Shown here: positions 53,517 through 62,285 of the stretch, one piece after another
How positions within the stretch are numbered: position 1 is the first letter of the stretch
Layout of the letters: each line of letters begins with the position of its first letter
NCBI RefSeq assembly: GCF_018024495.1
Contig: NZ_CP071696.1
Coordinates: 1 to 64,000 of the forward strand
Origin: Agromyces archimandritae
Lineage (GTDB): Bacteria > Actinomycetota > Actinomycetes > Actinomycetales > Microbacteriaceae
DNA: 64,000 nucleotides
Direction: 5' to 3'
Program-made: the position numbers and the translations under genes
Notes under the pieces: model-generated
Seen by the model: the letters and a program-made list of their open reading frames with translations, nothing else
Told to the model about the DNA's origin: nothing
Databases searched by the model: none

Positions 53517-54738
53517 ATCCTGCAATATTGACGCGCCCGCCGCCGACGCGGTTGCTGCGTTCGGCGAGGGCGACGAGGGCGAGGTAGCGGTCGGCCGTCC
53601 AGCAGATCAGCCGGCCCCGCTGGTCTTTCGTGCGCCCGAGGATGCCGGCCTCGGCGAGTTCGACGAGGGCCCGGTGGGCGGCCTGCGGTGAGACGGCCAG
53701 CCGCGAGCTGACGGATTCGGCGGTGAGCACGGGCTCTGCGGCGAGGGTGCCGAGGATGCGGCGCACGACGGCATCCCGCCTCGGTTCGGCCGGGTTCGCG
53801 CCGCGCGCGCGCCGCACCTCCACGAGCCGCTCGAAGGTATCGCGGTCGAGGGCGGTGATGTCTTCGGCGAGCTCGGCGGCGTTGCCGGCGGCCCGTTCTG
53901 CGGCGCGGGCGAAGCCGATGACCCAGTCGTCGATCGCGGGCGGCGCGGCGCGGTAGCCGGTGAGCCCGGCGAGGTAGGAATCGGTGTCGCCGGCGAAGAC
54001 GGTGCTGATCGGGATGAGCGTGTTCCGCACGGCGTCGGCGCGGCGCAGGATCGTGTGGATGAGCGCGCGGCCGGTGCGCCCGTTGCCGTCGATGAAGGGG
54101 TGGATCGTCTCGAATTGGGCGTGTGCGATCGCGGCCCGCACGACGGGATTGCCGCCGGTGTCGGTGACGAAGCCGGCGAGGTCGTCGACGAGCCTCGGCA
54201 CCTCGGTCTCGGGCGGCGGCACGAACGCGGCGCGCAGCGGCGACCAGCCGGGCCCGCCGACCCAGTTCTGCTCCTGCCGGAGGCCGCGTGCGAGGCGGGG
54301 TTCGATGACGTGCTGGAGGTCGACGATGTCGCCTGCGGTGATCGGGCGTGCGCGGTCGGCGAGGCCGGCGATGGCTTCTTCGGTCGCCCGCACGTTCGCG
54401 ACGACGTCGAGCGCCTGACGCGAGCCCTGCCGGAGCACCTCGGCGATGGCGAGCCGCTTGGGCGTGATGCGATTGCCTTCGATCCACGAGGAGGAGATGG
54501 ATTCGGATCGGATCAGCAGGTGGTTCAGGTAGCTGCCGCGCGCCCCGACCCGTTCGTCTGCGCGGGCGAGCACGGCCAGGGCGTCCTCGGCCGCCTCCTG
54601 CGCTTCGGCGCCGAGGGCCGGCAGCCGGGTGCCGAGTTCGCGCGGAACGTAGGCGCGGTATCGGCCCGGGGCGCGGTCGCGGCGACTGAGCCCGCCGGCG
54701 TCCTCGGGATGCCAGAGCCGTTCGACGTAGTCGCCCAT
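53482..54738 (-). CDS. Fic-family protein (AMPylase) with inhibitory helix and C-terminal winged helix
   Basis: 418 residues. A Fic_N-type N-terminal region contains the inhibitory motif SSSWIEGN ((S/T)xxxE(G/N)), with the Glu that blocks ATP. The active-site motif is HPFIDGNGRTGR. The C-terminal about 90 residues form a winged helix (VLTAESVSSRLAVSPQAAHRALVELAEAGIL). It transfers AMP to a protein target and probably regulates itself. The last 17 codons lie in AT-richer island sequence, so the original C-terminus may have been replaced. GAGAGGAGGGG precedes the ATG. Confidence 0.9.
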   Translation of the reverse strand: MGDYVERLWHPEDAGGLSRRDRAPGRYRAYVPRELGTRLPALGAEAQEAAEDALAVLARADERVGARGSYLNHLLIRSESISSSWIEGNRITPKRLAIAEVLRQGSRQALDVVANVRATEEAIAGLADRARPITAGDIVDLQHVIEPRLARGLRQEQNWVGGPGWSPLRAAFVPPPETEVPRLVDDLAGFVTDTGGNPVVRAAIAHAQFETIHPFIDGNGRTGRALIHTILRRADAVRNTLIPISTVFAGDTDSYLAGLTGYRAAPPAIDDWVIGFARAAERAAGNAAELAEDITALDRDTFERLVEVRRARGANPAEPRRDAVVRRILGTLAAEPVLTAESVSSRLAVSPQAAHRALVELAEAGILGRTKDQRGRLICWTADRYLALVALAERSNRVGGGRVNIAGFRGREIHREMS

Positions 54739-54758
54739 GCGCCCCTCCTCTCACCGAC

Positions 54759-54789
54759 ATTTCCACTTTAGACCATCTAACAGTGAAAT
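54759..54789 (-). promoter_or_regulatory. Operator-like palindrome in the fic promoter
   Basis: The core TTAGA-CCA-TCTAA is a perfect palindrome (54768-54780) inside a longer imperfect one (ATTTCCAC ... CAGTGAAAT). It is an AT-rich island in GC-rich surroundings, 20-50 nt upstream of the fic start, a plausible site for the Fic protein's own winged helix. Confidence 0.55.
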
Positions 54790-54886
54790 AGCGAGGTCCC
54801 GCATCCCTCGGACGAGGGGAGCGGAGGCCGAGGCGCGATCCGGCGAATAGCGGCCGGTCTTCACCGTGCACCGCGCCGACCGTGGC

Positions 54887-54892
54887 TAGCGT
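54887..54892 (+). promoter_or_regulatory. -10 box upstream of the BCCT transporter
   Basis: TAGCGT, about 58 nt before the GTG start; this transcript would have a leader with an AGGGG ribosome site. Confidence 0.45.
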
Positions 54893-54950
54893 GGAGCCGG
54901 TTGCACCTCATCGACAGGGCGGCACGGAAGCGCCCGGACAGGGGATGGAC

Positions 54951-57041
54951 GTGGCGGACGAGCAGCGGCCCCGGCATTCGGCACGACACGCCTCCGAGAC
55001 CCCGGCGCGATCCGAAGGCCGGGTGAAGAAGGCGCTGAAGCGTGCGGTGGATGCCCCGGTCACCCCGCACCCGGGGCTCATCCCCGGGATCGGCGTCGAG
55101 CAGACCGGCACGACGTTCCCCACGAACACGGCGGTGTTCATCGGGGCGGTGGTCGTCACCCTCGGCGTCATCGCCTGGGCGTTCATCTGGCCCGACAACC
55201 TCGCCGCGGTCGGTGCGGTCTCCCTCGACTGGGTGACGGTCAACTTCGGCTGGCTGTTCACCGCCCTGGCGATCGCGATCGGGCTCTTCATGCTCGTCGT
55301 CGGCTACGGCCGCACCGGCGGCATCCGCCTCGGCGCCGACGACGAGAAACCCGAGTTCTCCACGGGGTCCTGGGTCGCGATGCTGTTCGCCGCCGGCCTC
55401 GGCATCGGCCTGCTGTTCTACGGGCCGTTGGAACCCCTGACGTACTTCTTGAGCCCGTCGCCGAGTCAGAGCGTCGACGGCGGGACGAGCGAGGCGGTCC
55501 TGCCGGCGATGGCGCAGACCGTGCTGCACTGGGGCCCGATGGCGTGGGCCTTCTACGCCCTCGTCGGCGGCGCCATCGCCTACAACGCCTACCGTCGCGG
55601 GCGCGCGCCGCTGATCTCCGCGCTCTTCGAGCCGGTCTTCCCGGGGGCGACGCATCGGGTGCTCGGGCGCATCATCGACTTCTTCGCGATCATCGTCACC
55701 CTGTTCGGCACCGCGGTCTCGCTCGGCATCGGCGCGCTGCAGATCCAGAGCGGGTTCGTGATCGTCACCGGCATCGGGCCGCTCGGCAACGCCTTCCTCG
55801 TCGGCACGATCGCCGTGCTGACGGCCCTGTTCGTGGGGTCGGCCGTCTCGGGCGTGAAGCGCGGCATCCGCCTGCTGTCGAACACGAACATGATCCTGAC
55901 CGGCCTCCTCGGCCTGTTCCTCCTCGTCGTGGGGCCGACGGTGTTCCTCCTGAACATCATGCCGGGCAGCCTCGTCGAGTTCGTGGATCAGCTGGGGCGG
56001 ATGCTCACCCTGAACGCGAACGACGGGGAGGAGGCCGTGGCCTTCCTCGGCTCGTGGACGACGTACTACTGGGCGTGGTGGGTGTCGTGGGCGCCGTTCG
56101 TCGGCATGTTCATCGCGAAGATCTCGCGCGGGCGTACGCTCCGCGAGTTCGTCACGACCGTCGTGCTCGTCCCTTCCGCGATCGTGATCGCGTGGTTCGT
56201 CGTCTACGGCGGCACCGCGATCTGGATGACGATGCAGGGTGAGGACCTGCAGAGCGGCGGCACGAGCGAGGAGGTGCTGTTCCAGATCCTGCAACGGCTG
56301 CCGGTGGGCATGATCACCTCGGTGGTCGCCATGGTCGCCGTCGTCATCTTCTTCGTCACGGCCGCCGATTCGGCCTCGATCGTGATGGGGTCGATGTCGC
56401 AGGGCGGGCGGCCCGAGCCGGCGAAGTGGGTGACGATCACCTGGGGCGGGCTGCTCGGCCTCATCGCGATCGCCCTGCTCCTGGCCGGCGGACAGTCGAC
56501 GCTGTCGGGGCTGCAGGCGCTCATGGTGGTCTCGGCGCTGCCGTTCGCGATCATCATCATCGGGATGATGTTCTCCTGGGCGAAGGATCTGCGCACCGAC
56601 CCGTACATCATCCGTCGCAAGTACGCGCGTGCGGCGATCGCGCAGGGCGTGCGCCGCGGCATCGACGAGTACGGCGACGACTTCGTGTTCGGTGCGAGCG
56701 AGGTGCCGGCCGACGAGGGTGCCGGTGCCGGTTTCGACAGCGAGGACCCTGCGCTGACCGAATGGTATGTGGATGCCACGACCGGCGCCATCGAGACGGT
56801 CACGCCCGAGGACGTGCAGCGGACGCTGGAGCCCGGTCACATCCAGCCGCGGGGTGTGGATGTGCCGGAGCGCGCCGCATCGGGCGAGGCGTCGCAGGTC
56901 GTCGGCGAGCACCGCAAGAAGCGCCGGAAGCCCGGCGACGCGGCGCCCGGCGAAGACGTGCCCGGCGAAGACGTGCCCGAAGACGGCACCGGCGACGGCG
57001 AAGCCGGCGGCACGGGCGACGGCACGGACCGCGAGGAGTGA
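54951..57041 (+). CDS. BCCT-family betaine/choline/carnitine transporter
   Basis: 696 residues. Twelve TM segments between about residues 55 and 545. The family motif region GSWTTYYWAWWVSWAPFVGMFIAKISRGRTLREF carries the tryptophans that cage the substrate. The long acidic/Lys-rich C-terminal tail (VVGEHRKKRRKPGDAAPGEDVPGEDVPED) is osmosensor-like. It imports a quaternary-ammonium osmolyte with Na or H. The GTG at 54951 is 6 nt from AGGGG; an ATG at 54945 is the alternative. A terminator follows. Confidence 0.92.
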   Translation: MADEQRPRHSARHASETPARSEGRVKKALKRAVDAPVTPHPGLIPGIGVEQTGTTFPTNTAVFIGAVVVTLGVIAWAFIWPDNLAAVGAVSLDWVTVNFGWLFTALAIAIGLFMLVVGYGRTGGIRLGADDEKPEFSTGSWVAMLFAAGLGIGLLFYGPLEPLTYFLSPSPSQSVDGGTSEAVLPAMAQTVLHWGPMAWAFYALVGGAIAYNAYRRGRAPLISALFEPVFPGATHRVLGRIIDFFAIIVTLFGTAVSLGIGALQIQSGFVIVTGIGPLGNAFLVGTIAVLTALFVGSAVSGVKRGIRLLSNTNMILTGLLGLFLLVVGPTVFLLNIMPGSLVEFVDQLGRMLTLNANDGEEAVAFLGSWTTYYWAWWVSWAPFVGMFIAKISRGRTLREFVTTVVLVPSAIVIAWFVVYGGTAIWMTMQGEDLQSGGTSEEVLFQILQRLPVGMITSVVAMVAVVIFFVTAADSASIVMGSMSQGGRPEPAKWVTITWGGLLGLIAIALLLAGGQSTLSGLQALMVVSALPFAIIIIGMMFSWAKDLRTDPYIIRRKYARAAIAQGVRRGIDEYGDDFVFGASEVPADEGAGAGFDSEDPALTEWYVDATTGAIETVTPEDVQRTLEPGHIQPRGVDVPERAASGEASQVVGEHRKKRRKPGDAAPGEDVPGEDVPEDGTGDGEAGGTGDGTDREE

Positions 57042-57053
57042 CCTCCGGAAAGC

Positions 57054-57085
57054 AGAAGAGCCGGACCCGAAGGTCCGGCTCTTCT
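57054..57085. terminator. Bidirectional terminator between BCCT and tRNA-Leu
   Basis: A perfect 14-bp stem, AGAAGAGCCGGACC (57054-57067) with its complement (57072-57085), and a CGAA loop. TTCT follows on the plus strand. It serves both converging transcripts. Confidence 0.9.
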
Positions 57086-57090
57086 CCACG

Positions 57091-57176
57091 TGCGCGAGGG
57101 GGGACTTGAACCCCCACGCCCTAATACGGGCACTAGCACCTCAAGCTAGCGCGTCTGCCAATTCCGCCACCCGCGC
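57091..57176 (-). tRNA. tRNA-Leu (GAG anticodon)
   Basis: 86 nt. The acceptor stem GCGCGGG pairs with CTCGCGC (one G-T pair), discriminator A. The anticodon stem CTAGC/GCTAG has a loop TTGAGGT, so the anticodon is GAG (57140-57142). A long variable arm (class II) and T arm GGGGGTTCAAGTCCCCC are present. No CCA is encoded. Confidence 0.95.
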
Positions 57177-57292
57177 GTGGTTTCGGGCCCTTCGGTTTCC
57201 CTCAGGCCCGAGAGAAGACACTACCACGGATTCCGGGCGCCTCCGACCACGGGCGGGCCCCGGCATCCACCCCGCCGGCCGGCGGCAGCCGA

Positions 57293-57298
57293 TAGCGT
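57293..57298 (+). promoter_or_regulatory. -10 box of a leaderless promoter (M20 peptidase)
   Basis: TAGCGT, 7 nt before the ATG at 57306. Confidence 0.6.
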
Positions 57299-57305
57299 GA
57301 TGGGC

Positions 57306-58619
57306 ATGCCCGAACGCAGCGACGAGACCCCCGAACTCGAGGCCACGGCCCGCATCGCACGCGACCTCATCCGCTTCGATACGACGAACTGGGGCGGCGG
57401 CCGCTCCAACGGCGAGGCCGAGGCGGCCGGCTACGTCGAGGCCGAGCTGCAGAAGCTCGGCCTCGCCACGCGCATGTTCGAGTCGGAGCCGGGCCGGGCG
57501 AGCGTTCTGGCCCGGGTGCCGGGCGCGGATCCGGCCAAGCCCGCGCTCGTGCTGCACGGCCACCTCGACGTCGTGCCGGCCGACCCGGCGAACTGGAGCG
57601 TCGACCCCTTCGCCGGCGAGATCCGAGACGGAATGCTGTGGGGCCGCGGCGCGGTCGACATGAAGGACATGGACGCCATGATCCTCACCGCGCTCGGCGA
57701 CATCCTCGGCTCCGGTCGGCAGCCCGCCCGCGACGTGATCGTCGGCTTCTTCGCGGACGAGGAGGCCGGCGGGCTGCTCGGTGCCCACTGGCTCGTCGAT
57801 CACCATCCGGAGGTCTTCGACGGCGCCGCCGAGGCGATCAGCGAGGTCGGCGGCTATTCGATCACGGTCGGCGGGCGCCGCGCCTACCTGCTGCAGACGG
57901 GGGAGAAGTCGCTGCTGTGGCTGCGCCTCGTCGCGACGGGGGAGGCGGCGCACGGCTCGCGCCTGATCCACGACAACGCGATCACGCGCCTTGCGGAGGC
58001 GGTCGCGCGCATCGGCCGCACGGAGTGGCCGGTGCGTCTGACGGGCACCACGCGCGAGCTCCTCGCGGGCATCGCCGGGGTGCTCGGGGTCGATCCCGTG
58101 CGGGTCTCGGCCGACGAGCTGGCCCTGGCGACGTCGGCGTCGGGGTTCATCACCGCGACCCTGCGCACCACGAGCAACCCGACGGGCCTGGCCGCAGGCT
58201 ACAAGCACAACGTCATCCCCGACCGCGCCGAGGCCCTCATCGACGTCCGCACCCTGCCGGGCGAGGAGGAGGCGGTGCTCGCCGAGCTCCGCGGCATCGT
58301 CGGCGACGAGATCCGGATCGAGGTCGTGCACCGCGACGTCGGCCTCGAGTCGCCGACGTCGGGTCCGCTGGTGGATGCCGCCCGCGCCGCCCTGGCCGTG
58401 CACGACCCCGGTGCGCCCGTCTTCCCGTATCTGATGAGCGGCGGCACCGACAACAAGGCCCTGAGCCGCCTCGGCATCGCCGGCTACGGCTTCGCGCCGT
58501 TGCGGCTGCCGGCCGAACTCGACTTCCCGGGCATGTTCCACGGCGTCGACGAGCGGGTGCCGCTGGACGCACTAGTCTTCGGAAGGCAGGTCCTCCGCGA
58601 CCTGCTCCTGGAGTACTGA
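57306..58619 (+). CDS. M20/M25/M40-family metallopeptidase
   Basis: 437 residues. Zinc ligands can be read in LVLHGHLDVVPAD (His/Asp), GRGAVDMKD (bridging Asp), FADEEAGG (catalytic Glu and ligand Glu), and the C-terminal GGTDNKALSRLG. The dimerisation domain lies between about residues 210 and 330. Annotated relatives are dipeptidases or acetylornithine-type deacylases; the substrate is not evident. An alternative ATG two codons upstream exists but overlaps the promoter spacing. Confidence 0.9.
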   Translation: MPERSDETPELEATARIARDLIRFDTTNWGGGRSNGEAEAAGYVEAELQKLGLATRMFESEPGRASVLARVPGADPAKPALVLHGHLDVVPADPANWSVDPFAGEIRDGMLWGRGAVDMKDMDAMILTALGDILGSGRQPARDVIVGFFADEEAGGLLGAHWLVDHHPEVFDGAAEAISEVGGYSITVGGRRAYLLQTGEKSLLWLRLVATGEAAHGSRLIHDNAITRLAEAVARIGRTEWPVRLTGTTRELLAGIAGVLGVDPVRVSADELALATSASGFITATLRTTSNPTGLAAGYKHNVIPDRAEALIDVRTLPGEEEAVLAELRGIVGDEIRIEVVHRDVGLESPTSGPLVDAARAALAVHDPGAPVFPYLMSGGTDNKALSRLGIAGYGFAPLRLPAELDFPGMFHGVDERVPLDALVFGRQVLRDLLLEY

Positions 58620-58673
58620 CACACCCTCGCGTACCGCACGTACGACCCGACCGGAAGGCGCGGATCCCCACCC

Positions 58674-59492
58674 GTGTTCGAAGCATTCATCCTCGGCCTC
58701 GTCCAAGGCCTCACCGAGTTCCTGCCGATCTCCTCGAGTGCGCATCTGCGCATCGTCGGGGAGCTGTTCCCGAGCGCCGCCGACCCGGGCGCGGCGTTCA
58801 CGGCGATCGTGCAGATCGGCACCGAGGCGGCCGTCGTCGTCTTCTTCTGGCGCGATATCGTGCGGATCGTCTCCCGCTGGTGGCTCGCGCTGTGGGGCCG
58901 CGCCCCGCGGAACGACCCCGATGCCCGCATGGGCTGGCTGATCATCATCGGCTCGATCCCGATCGTGGTGCTCGGCCTCCTCTTCCAGGATCAGATCGAG
59001 ACGACGCTCAGATCGCTGTGGATCGTCGCGATCATGCTCATCGCATTCGGCGTCCTCCTCGGCGTGGCCGACTACATCGGCGCGAAGCGGCGCGAGCTGA
59101 AGGACCTCACGGTCGGTCACGGCGTGATCTACGGTTTCGCGCAGGCCCTTGCCCTCATCCCGGGCGTTTCGCGTTCGGGCGGCACGATCACGGCGGGGCT
59201 GCTCATGGGCTACAAGCGGGCGGATGCCGCACGCTACGCCTTCCTGCTCGCGATCCCCGCGGTGTTCGGTTCGGGCTTCTTCCAGCTGTTCAAGAGCTGG
59301 GGGCAGCCCTCGGTCTACGGGCCGGTCGAGACGGCGGTCGCCACGGTCGTCGCCTTCGGCGTCGCGATCGTCGTCATCGCGTTCTTCATGAGCTACATCT
59401 CCAAGCGCAGCTTCCTGCCGTTCGTGATCTACCGCATCCTCCTCGGCGGCACCCTCATCGTGCTGCTGTCGACGGGCGTGCTGCAGCCGTAG
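58674..59492 (+). CDS. uppP: Undecaprenyl-diphosphatase UppP (BacA)
   Basis: 272 residues, GTG start. Signature regions [19 protein letters not shown] (with the catalytic E-x3-E-type motif) and [22 protein letters not shown] (PGxSRSG) flank 7-8 TM segments. It recycles undecaprenyl phosphate for cell-wall synthesis and gives bacitracin tolerance. Lies 54 nt after the M20 gene and may be cotranscribed. A terminator follows. Confidence 0.96.
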   Translation: MFEAFILGLVQGLTEFLPISSSAHLRIVGELFPSAADPGAAFTAIVQIGTEAAVVVFFWRDIVRIVSRWWLALWGRAPRNDPDARMGWLIIIGSIPIVVLGLLFQDQIETTLRSLWIVAIMLIAFGVLLGVADYIGAKRRELKDLTVGHGVIYGFAQALALIPGVSRSGGTITAGLLMGYKRADAARYAFLLAIPAVFGSGFFQLFKSWGQPSVYGPVETAVATVVAFGVAIVVIAFFMSYISKRSFLPFVIYRILLGGTLIVLLSTGVLQP

Positions 59493-59498
59493 CCTTCG

Positions 59499-59532
59499 GG
59501 TGCGGATGCCGGTGCGTCACGGCATCCGCACC
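59499..59532. terminator. Terminator between convergent uppP and PAC2 genes
   Basis: GGTGCGGATGCCG (59499-59511) pairs perfectly over 13 bp with CGGCATCCGCACC (59520-59532), with an 8-nt loop. Confidence 0.8.
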
Positions 59533-59555
59533 GCTGCGTCGCCTGCGCACGGCCT

Positions 59556-60500
59556 TCAGCTGCCGGGCTGCGGCCCCCGCCACGGTTCGCCGGCAGTACC
59601 GCCGTCGCCGCGGCGCCGCAGGTACTGCTCGAATTCCTGCGCGATGGCGTCGCCGCTGGCCTGCGGCGAGTCGGCCGTGTCCCGGGCCTGCTCGAGCTGG
59701 CGGATGTAGTCGCCCATCTCCTCGTCGTCGGCGGCGATGGCATCCACCCCCGCCTCCCAGCCGGCGGCCTCCTCTTCGAGGTCGCCGCGCGAGATCGTCA
59801 GGCCGGTCAGCTGCTCGAGCTTGCCGAGCAGGGCGAGCACGGCCTTCGGGCTGGGGGACTGGTGGATGTAGTGGGGCACCGACCCCCAGAGCGTGACCGT
59901 GGGGATGCCGGCCTCTTCGGCGGCATCGGAAAGCACGGTGAGGATGCCGACGGGGCCCTCGTAGGTGCTGCGTTCGAGCCCGAGGCTCTGGCGCACCTCG
60001 TCGTTGTCGCTCGAGGCGAACACCGTCAGGGGCCGGGTGTGCGGGGCGTCGGCGAGCATCGCGCCGAGCATGATCATGCCGTCGATGCCGGCGGTCAGGG
60101 CGGCGTCGACGAGCTCCTGGGCGAAGGCCTTCCAGCTGCGCGCCGGCTCCTGGCCGACGAGGATGTGCAGCTCCTCGGCACCGGGACCGGTGACGGCCTG
60201 CGGAGTCTCGCCGGATGCGGGCTTCGGCCCGAGGAGTTTGGCACCGGGCCAGTTCAGGCGCCGCCGCCCGTCGACGGTCTCGACCATGGGCCGGGTGAAC
60301 TGGTAGTCGAAGTAGAGCTCGGGGTCGATCGAGGCGACCTCGTCGAGATCCAGGCGTTCGATGAGGGCGCGTGCGGCGCCGCTGGCCGCCTCGCCGGCGT
60401 CGTTCCAGCCTTCGAAGGCGACGACGAGCAGCCGCCCGCCTCCGAACCCGCCGCTCTGATCCACTCCTGGGTCCTTTCCCGGCCCGGTCGTCCCGGGCAT
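59556..60500 (-). CDS. PAC2 (proteasome assembly chaperone 2-like) family protein
   Basis: 314 residues: LLVVAFEGWNDAGEAASGAARAL, YFDYQFTRPMVETVDGRRRLNWPG, GIDGMIMLGAMLADAPHTRPL, TVTLWGSVPHYIHQSPSPKA. Bacterial PAC2 proteins have no proven role, although the fold is that of proteasome chaperones. A minus-strand TATTCT box is 6 nt before the ATG. An alternative GTG at 60464 has a better ribosome site (AAAGGA). Confidence 0.88.
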   Translation of the reverse strand: MPGTTGPGKDPGVDQSGGFGGGRLLVVAFEGWNDAGEAASGAARALIERLDLDEVASIDPELYFDYQFTRPMVETVDGRRRLNWPGAKLLGPKPASGETPQAVTGPGAEELHILVGQEPARSWKAFAQELVDAALTAGIDGMIMLGAMLADAPHTRPLTVFASSDNDEVRQSLGLERSTYEGPVGILTVLSDAAEEAGIPTVTLWGSVPHYIHQSPSPKAVLALLGKLEQLTGLTISRGDLEEEAAGWEAGVDAIAADDEEMGDYIRQLEQARDTADSPQASGDAIAQEFEQYLRRRGDGGTAGEPWRGPQPGS

Positions 60501-60506
60501 CCCTCC

Positions 60507-60512
60507 AGAATA
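60507..60512 (-). promoter_or_regulatory. -10 box of a leaderless promoter (PAC2)
   Basis: Minus-strand TATTCT, 6 nt before the ATG at 60500. Confidence 0.5.
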
Positions 60513-60538
60513 GGCCCGCCGCCCGTGGGCGCGGCCCG

Positions 60539-60544
60539 TAGACT
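60539..60544 (+). promoter_or_regulatory. -10 box of a leaderless promoter (HAD-trmI)
   Basis: TAGACT, 8 nt before the GTG at 60553. Confidence 0.6.
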
Positions 60545-60552
60545 TGCACGTT

Positions 60553-61230
60553 GTGAGCACCAGCCTTCCCGCCGCGGTCCTGTGGGACATGGACGGCACC
60601 CTCGTCGACACCGAGCCGTACTGGTTCGCCGCCGAAACCGAGCTCGTGGAGTCGTTCGGCGGCACCTGGGGCCATGAGGACGCGCTCGGCCTGATTGGCT
60701 CGGGCCTCTGGGAGTCGGCCGCGGTGTTCCGGGATCTCGGCGTCGCCCTCGACGACGATGCGATCGTCGAACGGCTGACGGCCGGCGTCCGCGCTCAGTT
60801 CGCCCGGCACGGCGCCCCGTGGCGGCCGGGCGCCCGCGAGCTCCTCGAGGCCCTGCGCGCGGCCGGTGTGCCGACGGCGCTCGTGACGATGTCGATCCGT
60901 TCGATGGCCGACGACGTCGTCTCCGCGATCGGCTTCGACGCGTTCGACGCGATCGTCACCGGCGATGCCGTCGAGCGTCCGAAGCCCTTCCCCGACCCCT
61001 ATCTCGAGGGCGCGCGTCTGCTGGGCGTCGACATCGCCGCCTGCGTGGCGATCGAGGACTCGCGGCACGGGGTGGCCTCCGGCGTCGCATCCGGGGCGCT
61101 CACGCTCGGCGTGCCGAACATCGTGCCGCTCGACGGCTCGGGTGCGCACGCCCTGTGGCCGACCCTCGCCGGCCGCGGCGTCGAAGACCTCGCCGCCCTC
61201 CTCGCCGATCGTGCGGGGGCTCGCGCATGA
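60553..61230 (+). CDS. HAD-superfamily phosphatase
   Basis: 225 residues. Motif I VLWDMDGTLVDTEP, motif II VTMSIRS, Lys in RPKPFPDPYLEGA, motif III AIEDSRHGVASG. This is the beta-phosphoglucomutase/HAD-IA type with a four-helix cap (residues about 20-90). Substrate unknown. The stop overlaps the trmI ATG by 4 nt, an arrangement conserved in several actinobacteria. Confidence 0.9.
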   Translation: MSTSLPAAVLWDMDGTLVDTEPYWFAAETELVESFGGTWGHEDALGLIGSGLWESAAVFRDLGVALDDDAIVERLTAGVRAQFARHGAPWRPGARELLEALRAAGVPTALVTMSIRSMADDVVSAIGFDAFDAIVTGDAVERPKPFPDPYLEGARLLGVDIAACVAIEDSRHGVASGVASGALTLGVPNIVPLDGSGAHALWPTLAGRGVEDLAALLADRAGARA

Positions 61231-62237
61231 GCGCCCGCGAGCACGGCGGCCCGTTCCGCGCGGGCGACCGCGTGCAGCTGACCGGCCCGAAGGGGCGCAT
61301 GCACACGATCGGCCTCGAGCCGGGCGCGGTCTTCCATTCGCACCGCGGCCCGATCCGCCACGACGACATCATCGGGCTGCCCGACGGCTCCGTCGTCGAG
61401 AACGCCGCCGGCGTCAAGTACCTCGCGCTGCGCCCGCTGCTCAGCGACTTCGTCATGTCGATGCCGCGGGGTGCGGCGATCGTGTACCCGAAGGATGCGG
61501 CGCAGATCCTCGCGCAGGCCGACGTCTTCCCGGGCGCCACGGTCGTCGAAGCCGGCGTCGGCTCGGGGGCCCTGTCGCTCTGGCTGCTGCGCGCGATCGG
61601 TCCCGAGGGCCGACTCATGTCGTTCGAGCGGCGCGAGGAGTTCGCCGACGTCGCCCGCGGCAACGTCGCGACCTTCCACGGCGAGGTGCCCGAGAACTGG
61701 TCGATCACCCTCGGCGACCTCGCCGAGGCCCTGCCGGAGCAGACCGGGCGGGCCTCGGTCGACCGGGTCGTGCTCGACATGCTCGCCCCCTGGGAGTGCA
61801 TCGACGAGGTCGCGACGGCCCTGAAGCCGGGCGGCGTGCTGCTCTGCTACGTAGCGACCGTGACGCAGCTCTCGCGCGTGGCCGAGACGATCCGGGATGC
61901 CGGCTGCTTCACCGATCCCGTCTCCACCGAGACCCTCGTTCGCGGGTGGCACGTCGAGGGCCTGGCCGTCCGCCCCGACCACCGCATGATCGCCCACACG
62001 GGCTTCCTCATCACAGCCCGGCGGCTCGCGCCGGGAACCGAGCTGCCGCAGTTGAAGCGGCGCCCCTCGAAGGGCGAGTTCAGCGATGAGGACGTCGAGA
62101 TCTGGACGCCGGGGGCCCTCGGCGAACGCCAGGTGAGCGCGAAGAGCCTCCGCAAGCGCGCCCGGGCCGCCTCCGCGGCCGCCGCACAGGTCGAGCACGG
62201 CCGGGACGAGGCGTCGCCCTCCGATGAGGCGCGTTAG
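61227..62237 (+). CDS. trmI: tRNA (adenine(58)-N1)-methyltransferase
   Basis: 336 residues. N-terminal small domain FRAGDRVQLTGPKGRMHTIGLEPGAVFHSHRG; SAM-binding core IYPKD-type AIVYPKDAAQILAQADVFPGATVVEAGVGSGALSLWLL; active-site block VDRVVLDMLAPWECID. It methylates A58 in the T-loop of tRNAs. The stop (62235-62237) overlaps a TAGGCT box for the next gene. Confidence 0.95.
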   Translation: MSAREHGGPFRAGDRVQLTGPKGRMHTIGLEPGAVFHSHRGPIRHDDIIGLPDGSVVENAAGVKYLALRPLLSDFVMSMPRGAAIVYPKDAAQILAQADVFPGATVVEAGVGSGALSLWLLRAIGPEGRLMSFERREEFADVARGNVATFHGEVPENWSITLGDLAEALPEQTGRASVDRVVLDMLAPWECIDEVATALKPGGVLLCYVATVTQLSRVAETIRDAGCFTDPVSTETLVRGWHVEGLAVRPDHRMIAHTGFLITARRLAPGTELPQLKRRPSKGEFSDEDVEIWTPGALGERQVSAKSLRKRARAASAAAAQVEHGRDEASPSDEAR

Positions 62238-62240
62238 GCT
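62235..62240 (+). promoter_or_regulatory. -10 box for the FKBP lipoprotein gene
   Basis: TAGGCT, starting at the trmI stop codon; gives a leader of about 40 nt with GAGGATCT directly before the GTG. Confidence 0.5.
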
Positions 62241-62285
62241 GTGCTGGGTCCGTTCCCATCCGTCCGAACGAAGAATCGAGGATCT

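Larger units (their letters stand above)
51930..53530. other. AT-richer accessory island between imuA' and fic
   Basis: Base composition falls from about 70-75% GC to roughly half between the LexA box region and the 3' end of fic. The boundaries are estimated by eye. The island holds a small ORF, a secreted metalloprotease and a lipoprotein, all on the plus strand, with codons (TTA, ATA, AGC, AAA) avoided by the neighbours. No transposase, tRNA or direct repeat was found at the edges. Confidence 0.75.
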
